Part shown: piece after piece, positions 1 through 6,948 of the stretch
How positions within the stretch are numbered: the stretch's first letter is position 1
Layout: every line of letters begins with the position of its first letter
Assembly: GCA_937880335.1 (NCBI GenBank)
Contig: CALFLJ010000010.1
Span: 1 to 15,299, forward strand
Direction of reading: 5' to 3'
Length of the DNA stretch: 15,299 bases
Origin: an uncultured Succinatimonas sp.
GTDB lineage: Bacteria > Pseudomonadota > Gammaproteobacteria > Enterobacterales > Succinivibrionaceae
Made by a program: the position numbers and the translations under genes
Notes under the pieces: model-generated
Told to the model about the DNA's origin: nothing
The model's database searches: none
The model's input: the letters and a program-made list of their open reading frames with translations, nothing else

Positions 1-1
1 T

Positions 2-943
2 TATTTTGACATGGTAAAAGATGCCTTAAGCTGTAAGAATTTTTCTGTAAGCAAGTGCGAGTTAAAAGATGGTGAATGCTATAAAAACTGCGAATCTTGG
101 ATGCAGATTTTAACCACTCTTTTGGAGGATGATTTTGGTCGCGATGGGGCTATCTTAGCTCTAGGAGGCGGTGTTGTTGGAGATATGGCCGGATTTGCTG
201 CAGCCTGCTACCAAAGAGGAATTCCTTTTGTACAAGTTCCTACCACGCTTTTGTCTATGGTAGATTCCTCTGTTGGAGGAAAAACCGCTTTTAACCATCC
301 GTTAGGCAAGAATATGATTGGTGCTTTTTATCAGCCTAAGACCGTGGTTATTGATATTGATTTCTTAAAAACTTTGCCTCAAAGAGAAATAGCCGCAGGT
401 ATGGGTGAGGTGATAAAAACAGCGATTATTTATGACAAGGAATTTTTTGAATACCTAGAGTCAAATAAAGATAAGGTTTACAGTCACGATAAGGACTTTT
501 TAACCACAATTATCAAAAGATGCTGTGAAATCAAAGCTGAGGTTGTATCATGCGATGAAAAAGAGCATGGCCTTAGAGCGATTTTAAATTTGGGCCATAC
601 TTTCGGTCATGCCATTGAGGCTCATTTGGGCTTTGGAACATGGCTTCATGGAGAGGCTGTAGGTTTAGGTATGGTTATAGCGGCAGCTTTATCTTGTAAG
701 CTTAATTTATTATCAGATAAAGATTACGCTCGCATTGTAAACTTAATAAAATCATGTAGATTACCTGTTACAATTCCGTCAGATATGTCTCCTGAGGATT
801 TTATTACTCACATGCGTCACGATAAAAAAGTGCGACAGGGAGTAATTCGTTATGTTTTACCTGAGGGAATTGGAAAGGCTAGCGTATTTTCAAATATCAA
901 AGATGAGGATATCTTAAATTTAATTTTGGAGTTTAAAGCATAA
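2..943 (+). CDS. aroB: 3-dehydroquinate synthase, 5'-truncated by window edge
   Basis: Second enzyme of the shikimate pathway; it is cytosolic, uses NAD+ and a divalent metal, and converts DAHP to 3-dehydroquinate. The reading frame is open to the left edge. The first visible residues, YFDMVKD, align with the internal YLDKVRG of E. coli AroB, so roughly 50 N-terminal residues lie outside the window and the ATG at 11 is internal. Counting from that ATG, the glycine-rich NAD loop GGGVVGD is at residues 52-58, the substrate-binding segment SSVGGKTAFNHPLGKNMIG at 86-104, and the metal ligands are probably E133 (in GEVIK), H196 or H200 (LGHTFGHAIE) and H213 (WLHGEA). The C-terminal end matches the usual family length. 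It is the first visible gene of an operon with damX, rpe and gph, and its TAA is followed directly by the damX ATG. Confidence 0.97.
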   Translation, partial: YFDMVKDALSCKNFSVSKCELKDGECYKNCESWMQILTTLLEDDFGRDGAILALGGGVVGDMAGFAAACYQRGIPFVQVPTTLLSMVDSSVGGKTAFNHPLGKNMIGAFYQPKTVVIDIDFLKTLPQREIAAGMGEVIKTAIIYDKEFFEYLESNKDKVYSHDKDFLTTIIKRCCEIKAEVVSCDEKEHGLRAILNLGHTFGHAIEAHLGFGTWLHGEAVGLGMVIAAALSCKLNLLSDKDYARIVNLIKSCRLPVTIPSDMSPEDFITHMRHDKKVRQGVIRYVLPEGIGKASVFSNIKDEDILNLILEFKA

Positions 944-2860
944 ATGGCTTTTGCACAGTTAAAAGCATCTCCTTCACAGAATGAGATTTGCGATGAGGTA
1001 AGTAAATTACTCCTGTTGGATAGTAGTTTTGTCTTTTTAAGTGGACAGAGCGGAAGTGGTCGAACCTCAATATTGGAGCAGATCTTAAGTAAGCTTGAGG
1101 GAAAGTTTTTAACTGTTTTTATTCCTTGTTCAAGTGAGTTGCTTCCAGAGCAATTAAGAGAATTATTCTTACAGCAGTTATTTCCTTCACAACACTTTGA
1201 TCTTTCATTAAATCTTGCAGATAGTGTTGCAAAAGTTAGGGGAATTTCAGTTAAGAAAAAGATTCTCTTAGTTGTAGATGATATAGATAAGGCTGTAGAT
1301 TCTTTTTTTAGAGAGATCTTTACTTTATTTGAGCAAAACTTAGGACAAAACAGGCTTTGTGTACTTATGACGGCAAAGCCTATTTATGTGGAAAATAAAA
1401 AGGTAAGCTTAGCCTCATCTAGGGTTGCTATATCAGAGGTTTATGTTAAACCTTTATCACTAAATGAGGCTTTAGCATTATGTCAGGCCTTATTTAGTAT
1501 TAAAAATTTAGATAATACATTCGCTGTTTTAGCACCTAAATTACCTAGTGCTTTAGAGCGTTGTAAAGGTAATTTAGGCGCAATAATAAAATTAACGGAG
1601 GATCTTATGGAAAATCCAGGTCAGATCAATAATTCAGATTTTGATAATAAAGGATCAGATTTAAAACCTAAATCTCGTAATGGTGCAACATTATTTGTGA
1701 CGATTTTATGTATTGTCATCGTTATTGCATGCCTTATCCCTTTATTTTTAGGTTCAAATTTTTTAGATAAGTTCCTAGGTGGGGATAATAGTTTAAATAC
1801 CGATGTCAAGGAAAGTGAATCTAAGATTACCGTAAGCTCTGATGATGGAGTTACCCAGAGTTTTAATAAAGATGATGTAAAGATTAGTTTAGATAGCGAA
1901 AAACCTACACTTACTGTTGAAGAAAATAAGAAAGGGGAAGAGAGTAAAAATAAAACCTCAGACAATGAAGAGAAAAGCTTAAATATTGATCCTCTTCATC
2001 CTTTGGAGGTTAAAGAAGTAGATATAAACGCATCTAAGCTACATGGTACAGAAAATGAGCCAATGCTTGATGATGGTGCTCTTTTACCTAATGTTAAAGA
2101 AGGATTAGAGGTAAAATCTCCTGAGAGCAAGACAAGAAATTCTGTTACCTTAAGAGGTGATACTTTAGAGGAGATTGAGAATAGAGAGGCAGGCTCTAAC
2201 GAGTCTGACCGTCCCCGGCAAAATTTGGAGCGACCTTTAGAAAACTCAAAACCTGCTTTTATTGATAATCAAAAAAATACAGTTTCCTCGTATTTAGTAC
2301 GCGCTGATAATTCTTTAAGAGCACAGGAAATTAAGCTTTTAGAAGAGAAAGAACAAGAAGCTAAAAGGGCTTTGGAAATAAAAAAACAAAGAGAGCTTTT
2401 AGAGGCGCAAAGAATTAAAAAAGAACAGGAGATAAAAGCAAAGCTTGAAAATAGCACCACACTATTAAGCTCTAAGCTTCAAGAACCTAAAAATGCTCCT
2501 CAAACTAAAGCTGTAAGGCAAAGACGTAATTTAGGTCAATACGAAATTGTTCTTGATGGTAAAGGGATTCCAGGAGCACAGGCTGAGCTTTTAGAAAAAA
2601 ATCCAAATCACTATACAGTACAAATTATCTCAGGTCATAACAGACAGGCAGTAGTTGATAAGTCTGCACCTTTGGAAGGTCGTTACTGGATCTATGAAAC
2701 TAAACGCTTTAATAAGAGTTGGTATGTATTATGTGTAGGGGATTATTTGAGCATCAACGAGGCTCAAAGAGCTGTAAACAGATTACCAAGACAGGTAAGA
2801 CAAGCTGGAGCATTCCCTAAGAGTTTTGGCACTATTCAGAAAGAAATTGGAGAACGTTAA
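944..2860 (+). CDS. damX: DamX-type cell-division protein: AAA ATPase domain + TM + SPOR domain
   Basis: 638 residues, much longer than E. coli DamX (about 430), because an ExeA-like AAA domain precedes the membrane segment. Residues 34-41 (GQSGSGRT) form a P-loop in which the invariant lysine is arginine (R40). ILLVVDD at 107-113 is a Walker B. One hydrophobic helix at about 249-270 predicts a cytoplasmic ATPase and a periplasmic remainder. Residues 275-450 are acidic and low-complexity. Residues 459-503 are rich in E/K/Q and probably coiled coil. The SPOR domain at about 554-632 (HYTVQI, SWYVLCVGDY, AQRAVNRLP) should bind denuded septal peptidoglycan. GGAG at 928-931 may serve as the ribosome site, 12 nt before the ATG. 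The place between aroB and rpe is the classical damX position. AAA-SPOR fusions are known in some other gammaproteobacteria; whether this ATPase is active is uncertain. Confidence 0.9.
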   Translation: MAFAQLKASPSQNEICDEVSKLLLLDSSFVFLSGQSGSGRTSILEQILSKLEGKFLTVFIPCSSELLPEQLRELFLQQLFPSQHFDLSLNLADSVAKVRGISVKKKILLVVDDIDKAVDSFFREIFTLFEQNLGQNRLCVLMTAKPIYVENKKVSLASSRVAISEVYVKPLSLNEALALCQALFSIKNLDNTFAVLAPKLPSALERCKGNLGAIIKLTEDLMENPGQINNSDFDNKGSDLKPKSRNGATLFVTILCIVIVIACLIPLFLGSNFLDKFLGGDNSLNTDVKESESKITVSSDDGVTQSFNKDDVKISLDSEKPTLTVEENKKGEESKNKTSDNEEKSLNIDPLHPLEVKEVDINASKLHGTENEPMLDDGALLPNVKEGLEVKSPESKTRNSVTLRGDTLEEIENREAGSNESDRPRQNLERPLENSKPAFIDNQKNTVSSYLVRADNSLRAQEIKLLEEKEQEAKRALEIKKQRELLEAQRIKKEQEIKAKLENSTTLLSSKLQEPKNAPQTKAVRQRRNLGQYEIVLDGKGIPGAQAELLEKNPNHYTVQIISGHNRQAVVDKSAPLEGRYWIYETKRFNKSWYVLCVGDYLSINEAQRAVNRLPRQVRQAGAFPKSFGTIQKEIGER

Positions 2861-3541
2861 ATGGCCTCAAAGAGATTTTTAATTGCAGGCTCAATTTTAT
2901 CTGCAGATTTAGTAAACCTGGGAGCTGATGTTAAAGAGGCATTAGATACCGGAGTTGATGTTATACATTTTGATGTTATGGACTATCACTTCGTTCCTAA
3001 CATGACTTTTGGTCCTGGTTTTTTAAAAGCACTAAGGGCTAAATTCCCTGATGCCGTTTTTGATGTTCATCTTATGGTTGAGCCTGTCACTGAGAATATT
3101 GTTAATGACTATATTGAGGCTGGCGCTAATTGGATATCATTCCACCCTGAGGCCTGCACCCATGTAGAAAGAATGCTGACATTCATTCAGGAAAAAGGTG
3201 TAAAGGCAGGTTTAGCTTTAAATCCTGCAACATCACCTTTATTTTTAAGATACTTATGGGACAAATTAGATTTTGTCTTGGTTATGACTGTAAATCCTGG
3301 CTTTGGTGGTCAAAAGGTTTTACCTGCCTGTCTAAAGAAAGTAACTGACGTTAAGCGTTTAGCAGCTGAGGCTAATGTTCGTCCATTAATCGAAGTTGAC
3401 GGAGGGGTTAAGGCCTCAAACATTAAAGAGATTGCTGACTGTGGTGCTAATGTTTTTGTGGTAGGTTCAGCTTTTTTTGGAGCTGACGATAAAAAGCAAG
3501 CCCTTGATGCCCTGCAATTAAGTTTAGAAGGGGATAAATAG
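2861..3541 (+). CDS. rpe: ribulose-phosphate 3-epimerase
   Basis: Cytosolic TIM-barrel enzyme that interconverts ribulose 5-phosphate and xylulose 5-phosphate in the pentose phosphate pathway. At 226 residues it has the normal family length. Visible motifs are SILSAD at 11-16, HFDVMD at 36-41 (metal ligands H36 and D38), VHLMVEP at 69-75 (H70), NPGFGGQ at 145-151 (phosphate loop) and EVDGG at 178-182 (catalytic and metal D180). The ATG follows the damX TAA with no gap, and a GGAG lies upstream inside damX. Its TAG shares its last base with the GTG start of gph, which suggests translational coupling. The E. coli order is damX-dam-rpe-gph; dam is absent here. Confidence 0.97.
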   Translation: MASKRFLIAGSILSADLVNLGADVKEALDTGVDVIHFDVMDYHFVPNMTFGPGFLKALRAKFPDAVFDVHLMVEPVTENIVNDYIEAGANWISFHPEACTHVERMLTFIQEKGVKAGLALNPATSPLFLRYLWDKLDFVLVMTVNPGFGGQKVLPACLKKVTDVKRLAAEANVRPLIEVDGGVKASNIKEIADCGANVFVVGSAFFGADDKKQALDALQLSLEGDK

Positions 3542-4230
3542 TGCAGTTTTTTAAAAAACCTGAGGCTTTATTCTTTGATCTTGATGGGACGCTTATTGAT
3601 ACCATAGCTCAACTGTCAAAAGCTGCTCAAAAGACCGCTTTAAGCATAGGTGTTGATGCTCCTAGTCTTGAGACCACTAAAAGTTTTGTGGGAAATGGCG
3701 TGCAACTTTTGCTGGCGCGAGTTATAGAAGGGAGATTTGATGTAGATCTCTCGTTAGTTGACAAAGAGCTTTTAAAAAAAGCTCGTCAGGTATTTAATGA
3801 GGTTTATTTACAAGGTCTTAAAGATGACTTTAAAGTCTACCCTCAGGTTTTTGAAACTTTAGATTATTGTCGTGAAAATGGCATTAAGACCGCTGTTATT
3901 ACCAATAAACCGTATATTTTTGCAGAACCTTTATTGTCATATGCCAATTTATCTGACCGTTTCGATTTTATATTAGGTGGCGAGATTTTAGATAAGAAAA
4001 AACCTGATCCATCGCCATTAAATTATGTAAGAGAAAAACTTAATTTAAAAACTAATAATATAGGCATGGTAGGGGATTCTGACAATGATATGTTACCTGC
4101 TGTAGCTTTAAATTTATGCTCTATTTTCTTTACTTTCGGTTACTGTCGTAAAAAGATTTCAGAAATAGTATCTGACTATAAGTTTTCTTCATATGGTGAG
4201 CTTTTAGATTTATTAAAGTCCTTAAGTTAA
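3541..4230 (+). CDS. gph: phosphoglycolate phosphatase, HAD family
   Basis: 229 residues, a HAD-superfamily phosphatase that by family and position hydrolyses 2-phosphoglycolate, a by-product of DNA 3'-end repair. Motif I is FFDLDGTLID (nucleophile D13, acid/base D15), motif II is VITNK (T121), motif III lysine lies in KKPDP (about K154), and motif IV is MVGDSDND (D179, D183). The start is GTG, overlapping the rpe stop by one base, with AGAAGGGG at 3526-3533 as a well-spaced ribosome site. It is the last gene of the aroB-damX-rpe-gph unit; the trpS gene that follows in E. coli is not here, and a strong terminator comes instead. HAD substrates are hard to call from sequence, so the exact substrate rests mainly on synteny. 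Confidence 0.92.
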   Translation: MQFFKKPEALFFDLDGTLIDTIAQLSKAAQKTALSIGVDAPSLETTKSFVGNGVQLLLARVIEGRFDVDLSLVDKELLKKARQVFNEVYLQGLKDDFKVYPQVFETLDYCRENGIKTAVITNKPYIFAEPLLSYANLSDRFDFILGGEILDKKKPDPSPLNYVREKLNLKTNNIGMVGDSDNDMLPAVALNLCSIFFTFGYCRKKISEIVSDYKFSSYGELLDLLKSLS

Positions 4231-4265
4231 GCTTAGCAATAGAGTGAAATTACCATTTAAACAGT

Positions 4266-4308
4266 ATGACTTAGAAATTTTTTACAAAGTTTTTAAGTCA
4301 TTTTATTT
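4266..4308 (+). terminator. Rho-independent terminator after gph
   Basis: The arms 4266-4281 and 4286-4301 pair over 16 bp (two G-U pairs) around the loop TTAC, and TTTTATTT follows from 4301. It begins 36 bases after the gph stop and fits an end for the aroB-damX-rpe-gph transcript. Confidence 0.85.
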
Positions 4309-4767
4309 CAATTCAATTCTCCCTTTAGACTTAATCTTATATACCCCCCATAAACATCGTCTAAGTTTACATTTTTTATTCTTACAGAATAAATATAATC
4401 TGTTTTAAACTTAAATTAACTTATTGTTTATTATTAAAATTATTTTTATTAAACAAAATTTGCTTAACCTTTTTTATTTATGTGAGGTAGCAAATAAATT
4501 CAAAAATGTTTTGTAGTAAAACTACTTAGCATAATGTAAATTAGACAGGCTAAATGAAATATATTTAAATTTATAAAAAAATGTATCTTATTTGTGCAAA
4601 ATATCTTTAAAAGTAAATATTTTGGAATTAGATTTTAAAATATTTATCAATATAGTTTCAAAGACTGTGTTCTTTATAGATTACAAAGACAAAAGTAATA
4701 TCGTATTGCAATAACTTTGTTTTATCTAGGACCTTTTTTGGAGGTAATTTTTTTAAGGAAAATATTT
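4309..4767. other. AT-rich intergenic region without a recognisable gene
   Basis: About 460 bases between the gph terminator and cpdA, very AT-rich. I see no convincing coding frame, tRNA or repeat. A perfect -10 hexamer TATAAT lies at 4394-4399, but no -35 at the right distance goes with it. A small palindrome GTAGT-AAA-ACTAC lies at 4513-4525. The cpdA promoter must lie here unless transcription passes the terminator, but I cannot place it. Just before cpdA there are two Shine-Dalgarno-like runs, GGAGGT at 4740-4745 and AAGGAA at 4755-4760; only the second is well spaced from the chosen ATG. Confidence 0.6.
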
Positions 4768-5595
4768 ATGGAAGACCAGAGTTTTTTGCCTACAATCTCA
4801 AAAGCAGATTGTGTGCGCGTTTTGCAGATAACCGATACTCATTTGTTTGCCTCAACTGCAAGTGATCTTTTAGGCGTAAAAACCTATGATAGCTTTAAAG
4901 CAGTTCTTGAGGCTATTTCTTCACAAAACATTGGGTTTGATCTGGTCTTAGTAACAGGTGATATTTCGCAAGATTATTCCGCAGAGTCCTATAAGTTATT
5001 CGCCTCTATGATTAAGGGGTTAAATCGCCCTGTTTATTTTCTGCCAGGAAATCATGATGATGGCCCCCTTATGTACCGCATTTTTAATGATCTCGGTATC
5101 AATACTGCGCGTAATATTATTGCGGGGAAATGGCAGTTTATACTTTTAAATTCTGAGGTTTATGGTGTAGCTCACGGTTGGGTGCAAAGAGATCAACTTG
5201 AATATGCGCAAAGATGTGTCATGGAAAGAACTGATCTTAATACTGTTGTTTGTATTCATCACCTACCCATGCTGGTAGATAGCCGTTGGCTTGATACCCA
5301 GACGTTGCATAATCAAGATGAATTCCAGGCGTTTATTCACCGTTTTCCAAATATGCGTCTTGTTTTATCAGGACATGTGCACCAAGAAGTTGATATTGTA
5401 AGGCAAGGGGTTAGATATATTGCAAGTCCGTCTACCTCAATTCAATTTGAGCCGCATTCGCATGACTTTGCTTTAGATAGTAAGGGGCCAGGTTGGCGTT
5501 ATCTTACTTTTATGTGTGATGGATCAATTGAAACGTCTGTACATCGTATTTTAAGTGATAGATTTAAACCACGTAATGATGTAGGTGGATATTGA
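4768..5595 (+). CDS. cpdA: 3',5'-cyclic-AMP phosphodiesterase (class III, calcineurin-like)
   Basis: Cytosolic metallophosphoesterase that hydrolyses cAMP to AMP and so lowers CRP activation. From the ATG at 4768 it has 275 residues, the E. coli CpdA length as I recall it. The dimetal motifs appear in order: QITDTHL (D23, H25), VTGDIS (D65), PGNHD (N95, H96), IHHLP (H164/H165) and SGHVHQE (H203, H205). A TTG at 4717 would add 17 residues. I prefer the ATG because AAGGAA at 4755-4760 is 7 nt before it, the length then fits the family, and the added residues look non-homologous. The stop overlaps the yqiA start (TGATG). Linkage to yqiA and parE is conserved in gammaproteobacteria. Confidence 0.95.
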   Translation: MEDQSFLPTISKADCVRVLQITDTHLFASTASDLLGVKTYDSFKAVLEAISSQNIGFDLVLVTGDISQDYSAESYKLFASMIKGLNRPVYFLPGNHDDGPLMYRIFNDLGINTARNIIAGKWQFILLNSEVYGVAHGWVQRDQLEYAQRCVMERTDLNTVVCIHHLPMLVDSRWLDTQTLHNQDEFQAFIHRFPNMRLVLSGHVHQEVDIVRQGVRYIASPSTSIQFEPHSHDFALDSKGPGWRYLTFMCDGSIETSVHRILSDRFKPRNDVGGY

Positions 5596-6179
5596 TGCTT
5601 ATTGCATATGTGCATGGATTTCAGTCCTCATCTAAGGCTATAAAAGCTCAACTTTTACAATCCTACTTTAAAAATCATAAAACAAATCTAAGTTTTGTTT
5701 CTTTAGATTTTCCTGATACTCCAAAGGAGGCTTATAAGAGTCTAAGAGATTTTTGTAAGCCATATTTAAAAGATGATCTATGTTTAATAGGTAGTTCAAT
5801 GGGAGGTTTTTTTTCTACCTTATTGAGCATTGAATTTGGTTTTAAGGTAGCCTTGATAAATCCTTGTTTGCACCCACATAATTTCTGCAAAGATCTTCTA
5901 GGTTTGCAATATAATCCTGAAACTTTAACTTATTTTACTTTAACTCAAGATATGCTTTTATATCTTAAGAAACTAGATGAGCTTTTAGTTAATTATGATT
6001 CGGCAAGAATTAAGGTTTATCTGCAAAAAAATGATGAGGTTTTAGACTATAAAGTTGCTTTAAATTTTTTTGCTCCTTGTCAAAAGATAGTACAGGAAGG
6101 AGGTTCTCACGGTTTTGATAATTTTGAAGCTGTCATTCCTGATATTCTCAATTTCTTTACAAGCCATTCTTTTAGCTAA
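5595..6179 (+). CDS. yqiA: YqiA-type alpha/beta-hydrolase esterase
   Basis: 194 residues, small alpha/beta hydrolase of the YqiA family; E. coli YqiA has about 193. The oxyanion and first-strand region is YVHGFQSS at 5-12. The nucleophile elbow is GSSMG with S68 as nucleophile. The acid is probably D147 or D151 in KNDEVLDY, and the catalytic base is H172 in EGGSHGF. YqiA of E. coli shows esterase activity on acyl-CoA and short esters, but its physiological substrate is not settled. The ATG at 5595 overlaps the cpdA TGA by one base; a TTG three bases upstream is less likely. It is probably translated with cpdA, in the conserved order cpdA-yqiA ahead of parE. Confidence 0.9.
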   Translation: MLIAYVHGFQSSSKAIKAQLLQSYFKNHKTNLSFVSLDFPDTPKEAYKSLRDFCKPYLKDDLCLIGSSMGGFFSTLLSIEFGFKVALINPCLHPHNFCKDLLGLQYNPETLTYFTLTQDMLLYLKKLDELLVNYDSARIKVYLQKNDEVLDYKVALNFFAPCQKIVQEGGSHGFDNFEAVIPDILNFFTSHSFS

Positions 6180-6215
6180 ATCCATTTGAGATTTAAATTT
6201 AAGTATTCTTTGTAT

Positions 6216-6232
6216 AAGTTTTAGCAAAGTTT
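6216..6232 (+). promoter_or_regulatory. possible response-regulator direct repeat upstream of the two-component pair
   Basis: AAGTTT occurs at 6216-6221 and again at 6227-6232, an 11-bp period, about 40-55 bases before the response-regulator ATG. OmpR/PhoB-family regulators often bind tandem half-sites one helical turn apart, so autoregulation is possible. The sequence is AT-rich and the repeat could be chance. I found no well-spaced -35/-10 pair in this 91-base gap. Confidence 0.25.
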
Positions 6233-6270
6233 GTCATGTTAAGCTTAGTATGTTTTGAAGGCGGGATAGA

Positions 6271-6948
6271 ATGCGTATTTTATTAGTTGAAGACGATAAT
6301 TTAATTTCTAAAGCTGTATCTGACGGTCTTAAATCAAGAGCTTACGCTGTAGATTGTATTTTTGACGGATCTGAGGCTTTATTTGCACCTGAGGATATTA
6401 GTTATGATCTTATTCTTTTAGATTTAGGATTACCTGGAATTGATGGTGTAAGTTTACTTAAAAAGTGGCGACAAAAACATATAAAAACCCCGGTTATAAT
6501 CATAACAGCGCGTGATGGTCTTGATGATAGGGTTTTAGGTTTGGATGTAGGCGCAGATGATTATGTGGTAAAACCATTTGATCTTGAAGAGTTACTTGCA
6601 AGAATAAGAGCAGTAAGTCGCAGGGCTCTTGGTTCTGAGTTAGCTACTTTAAGTAATGGAATTATGACATTAGATCCCATCTCTCATGAGGTTTTAGTTA
6701 AAGATGAAGAAGGAAAAGAGCATCGCGAGCTTTTAACAGCTCGTGAATATGCTCTTTTAGAATCTCTTTTGCATAGGCCTGGAGCTGTCTTGTCACGTGA
6801 GGTTCTAGAGGATAAGATTTATAGCTTTGGAACTGAGGTTGAGTCTAATGCTATTGAATTTATTATTCACAATTTACGCAAAAAAGTCGGATCTTCTAAT
6901 ATCCGTAATGTACGAGGTGTAGGTTGGAAGGTCGCAAAGGGAGAGTAA
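6271..6948 (+). CDS. qseB: OmpR/PhoB-family response regulator, QseB-like
   Basis: 225 residues with the usual two domains. The receiver at about 1-115 has acidic pocket D8/D9 (VEDDN), phosphoacceptor D51 (LILLDLGLPG), T79 (IITARD) and K101 (VVKPF). The winged-helix DNA-binding domain at about 125-223 contains ALLESLLHRPGAVLSRE and ends in IRNVRGVGWKV. Closest by eye to QseB/PmrA-type regulators. The stop overlaps the downstream kinase start by 25 nt, so the two are almost surely a cognate pair. In E. coli qseBC also lies near parE, which supports the name, but the signal and targets here are unknown. A Shine-Dalgarno-like AAGGCGGGA precedes the ATG. Confidence 0.85.
   Translation: MRILLVEDDNLISKAVSDGLKSRAYAVDCIFDGSEALFAPEDISYDLILLDLGLPGIDGVSLLKKWRQKHIKTPVIIITARDGLDDRVLGLDVGADDYVVKPFDLEELLARIRAVSRRALGSELATLSNGIMTLDPISHEVLVKDEEGKEHRELLTAREYALLESLLHRPGAVLSREVLEDKIYSFGTEVESNAIEFIIHNLRKKVGSSNIRNVRGVGWKVAKGE

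Noticed and set aside
11..13. ATG at 11 as the aroB start
   Set aside because: The frame is open upstream, and the residues before the ATG continue the alignment with E. coli AroB, so it is an internal Met.
1621..2460. Minus-strand open frames of 114 and 63 residues inside damX
   Set aside because: They lie opposite the low-complexity and coiled-coil part of a clear + strand gene, have Ser/Leu/Phe-rich shadow composition and no ribosome site or family likeness.
4717..4767. TTG start for cpdA adding 17 residues
   Set aside because: The ATG at 4768 has a better-spaced Shine-Dalgarno and gives the usual CpdA length.
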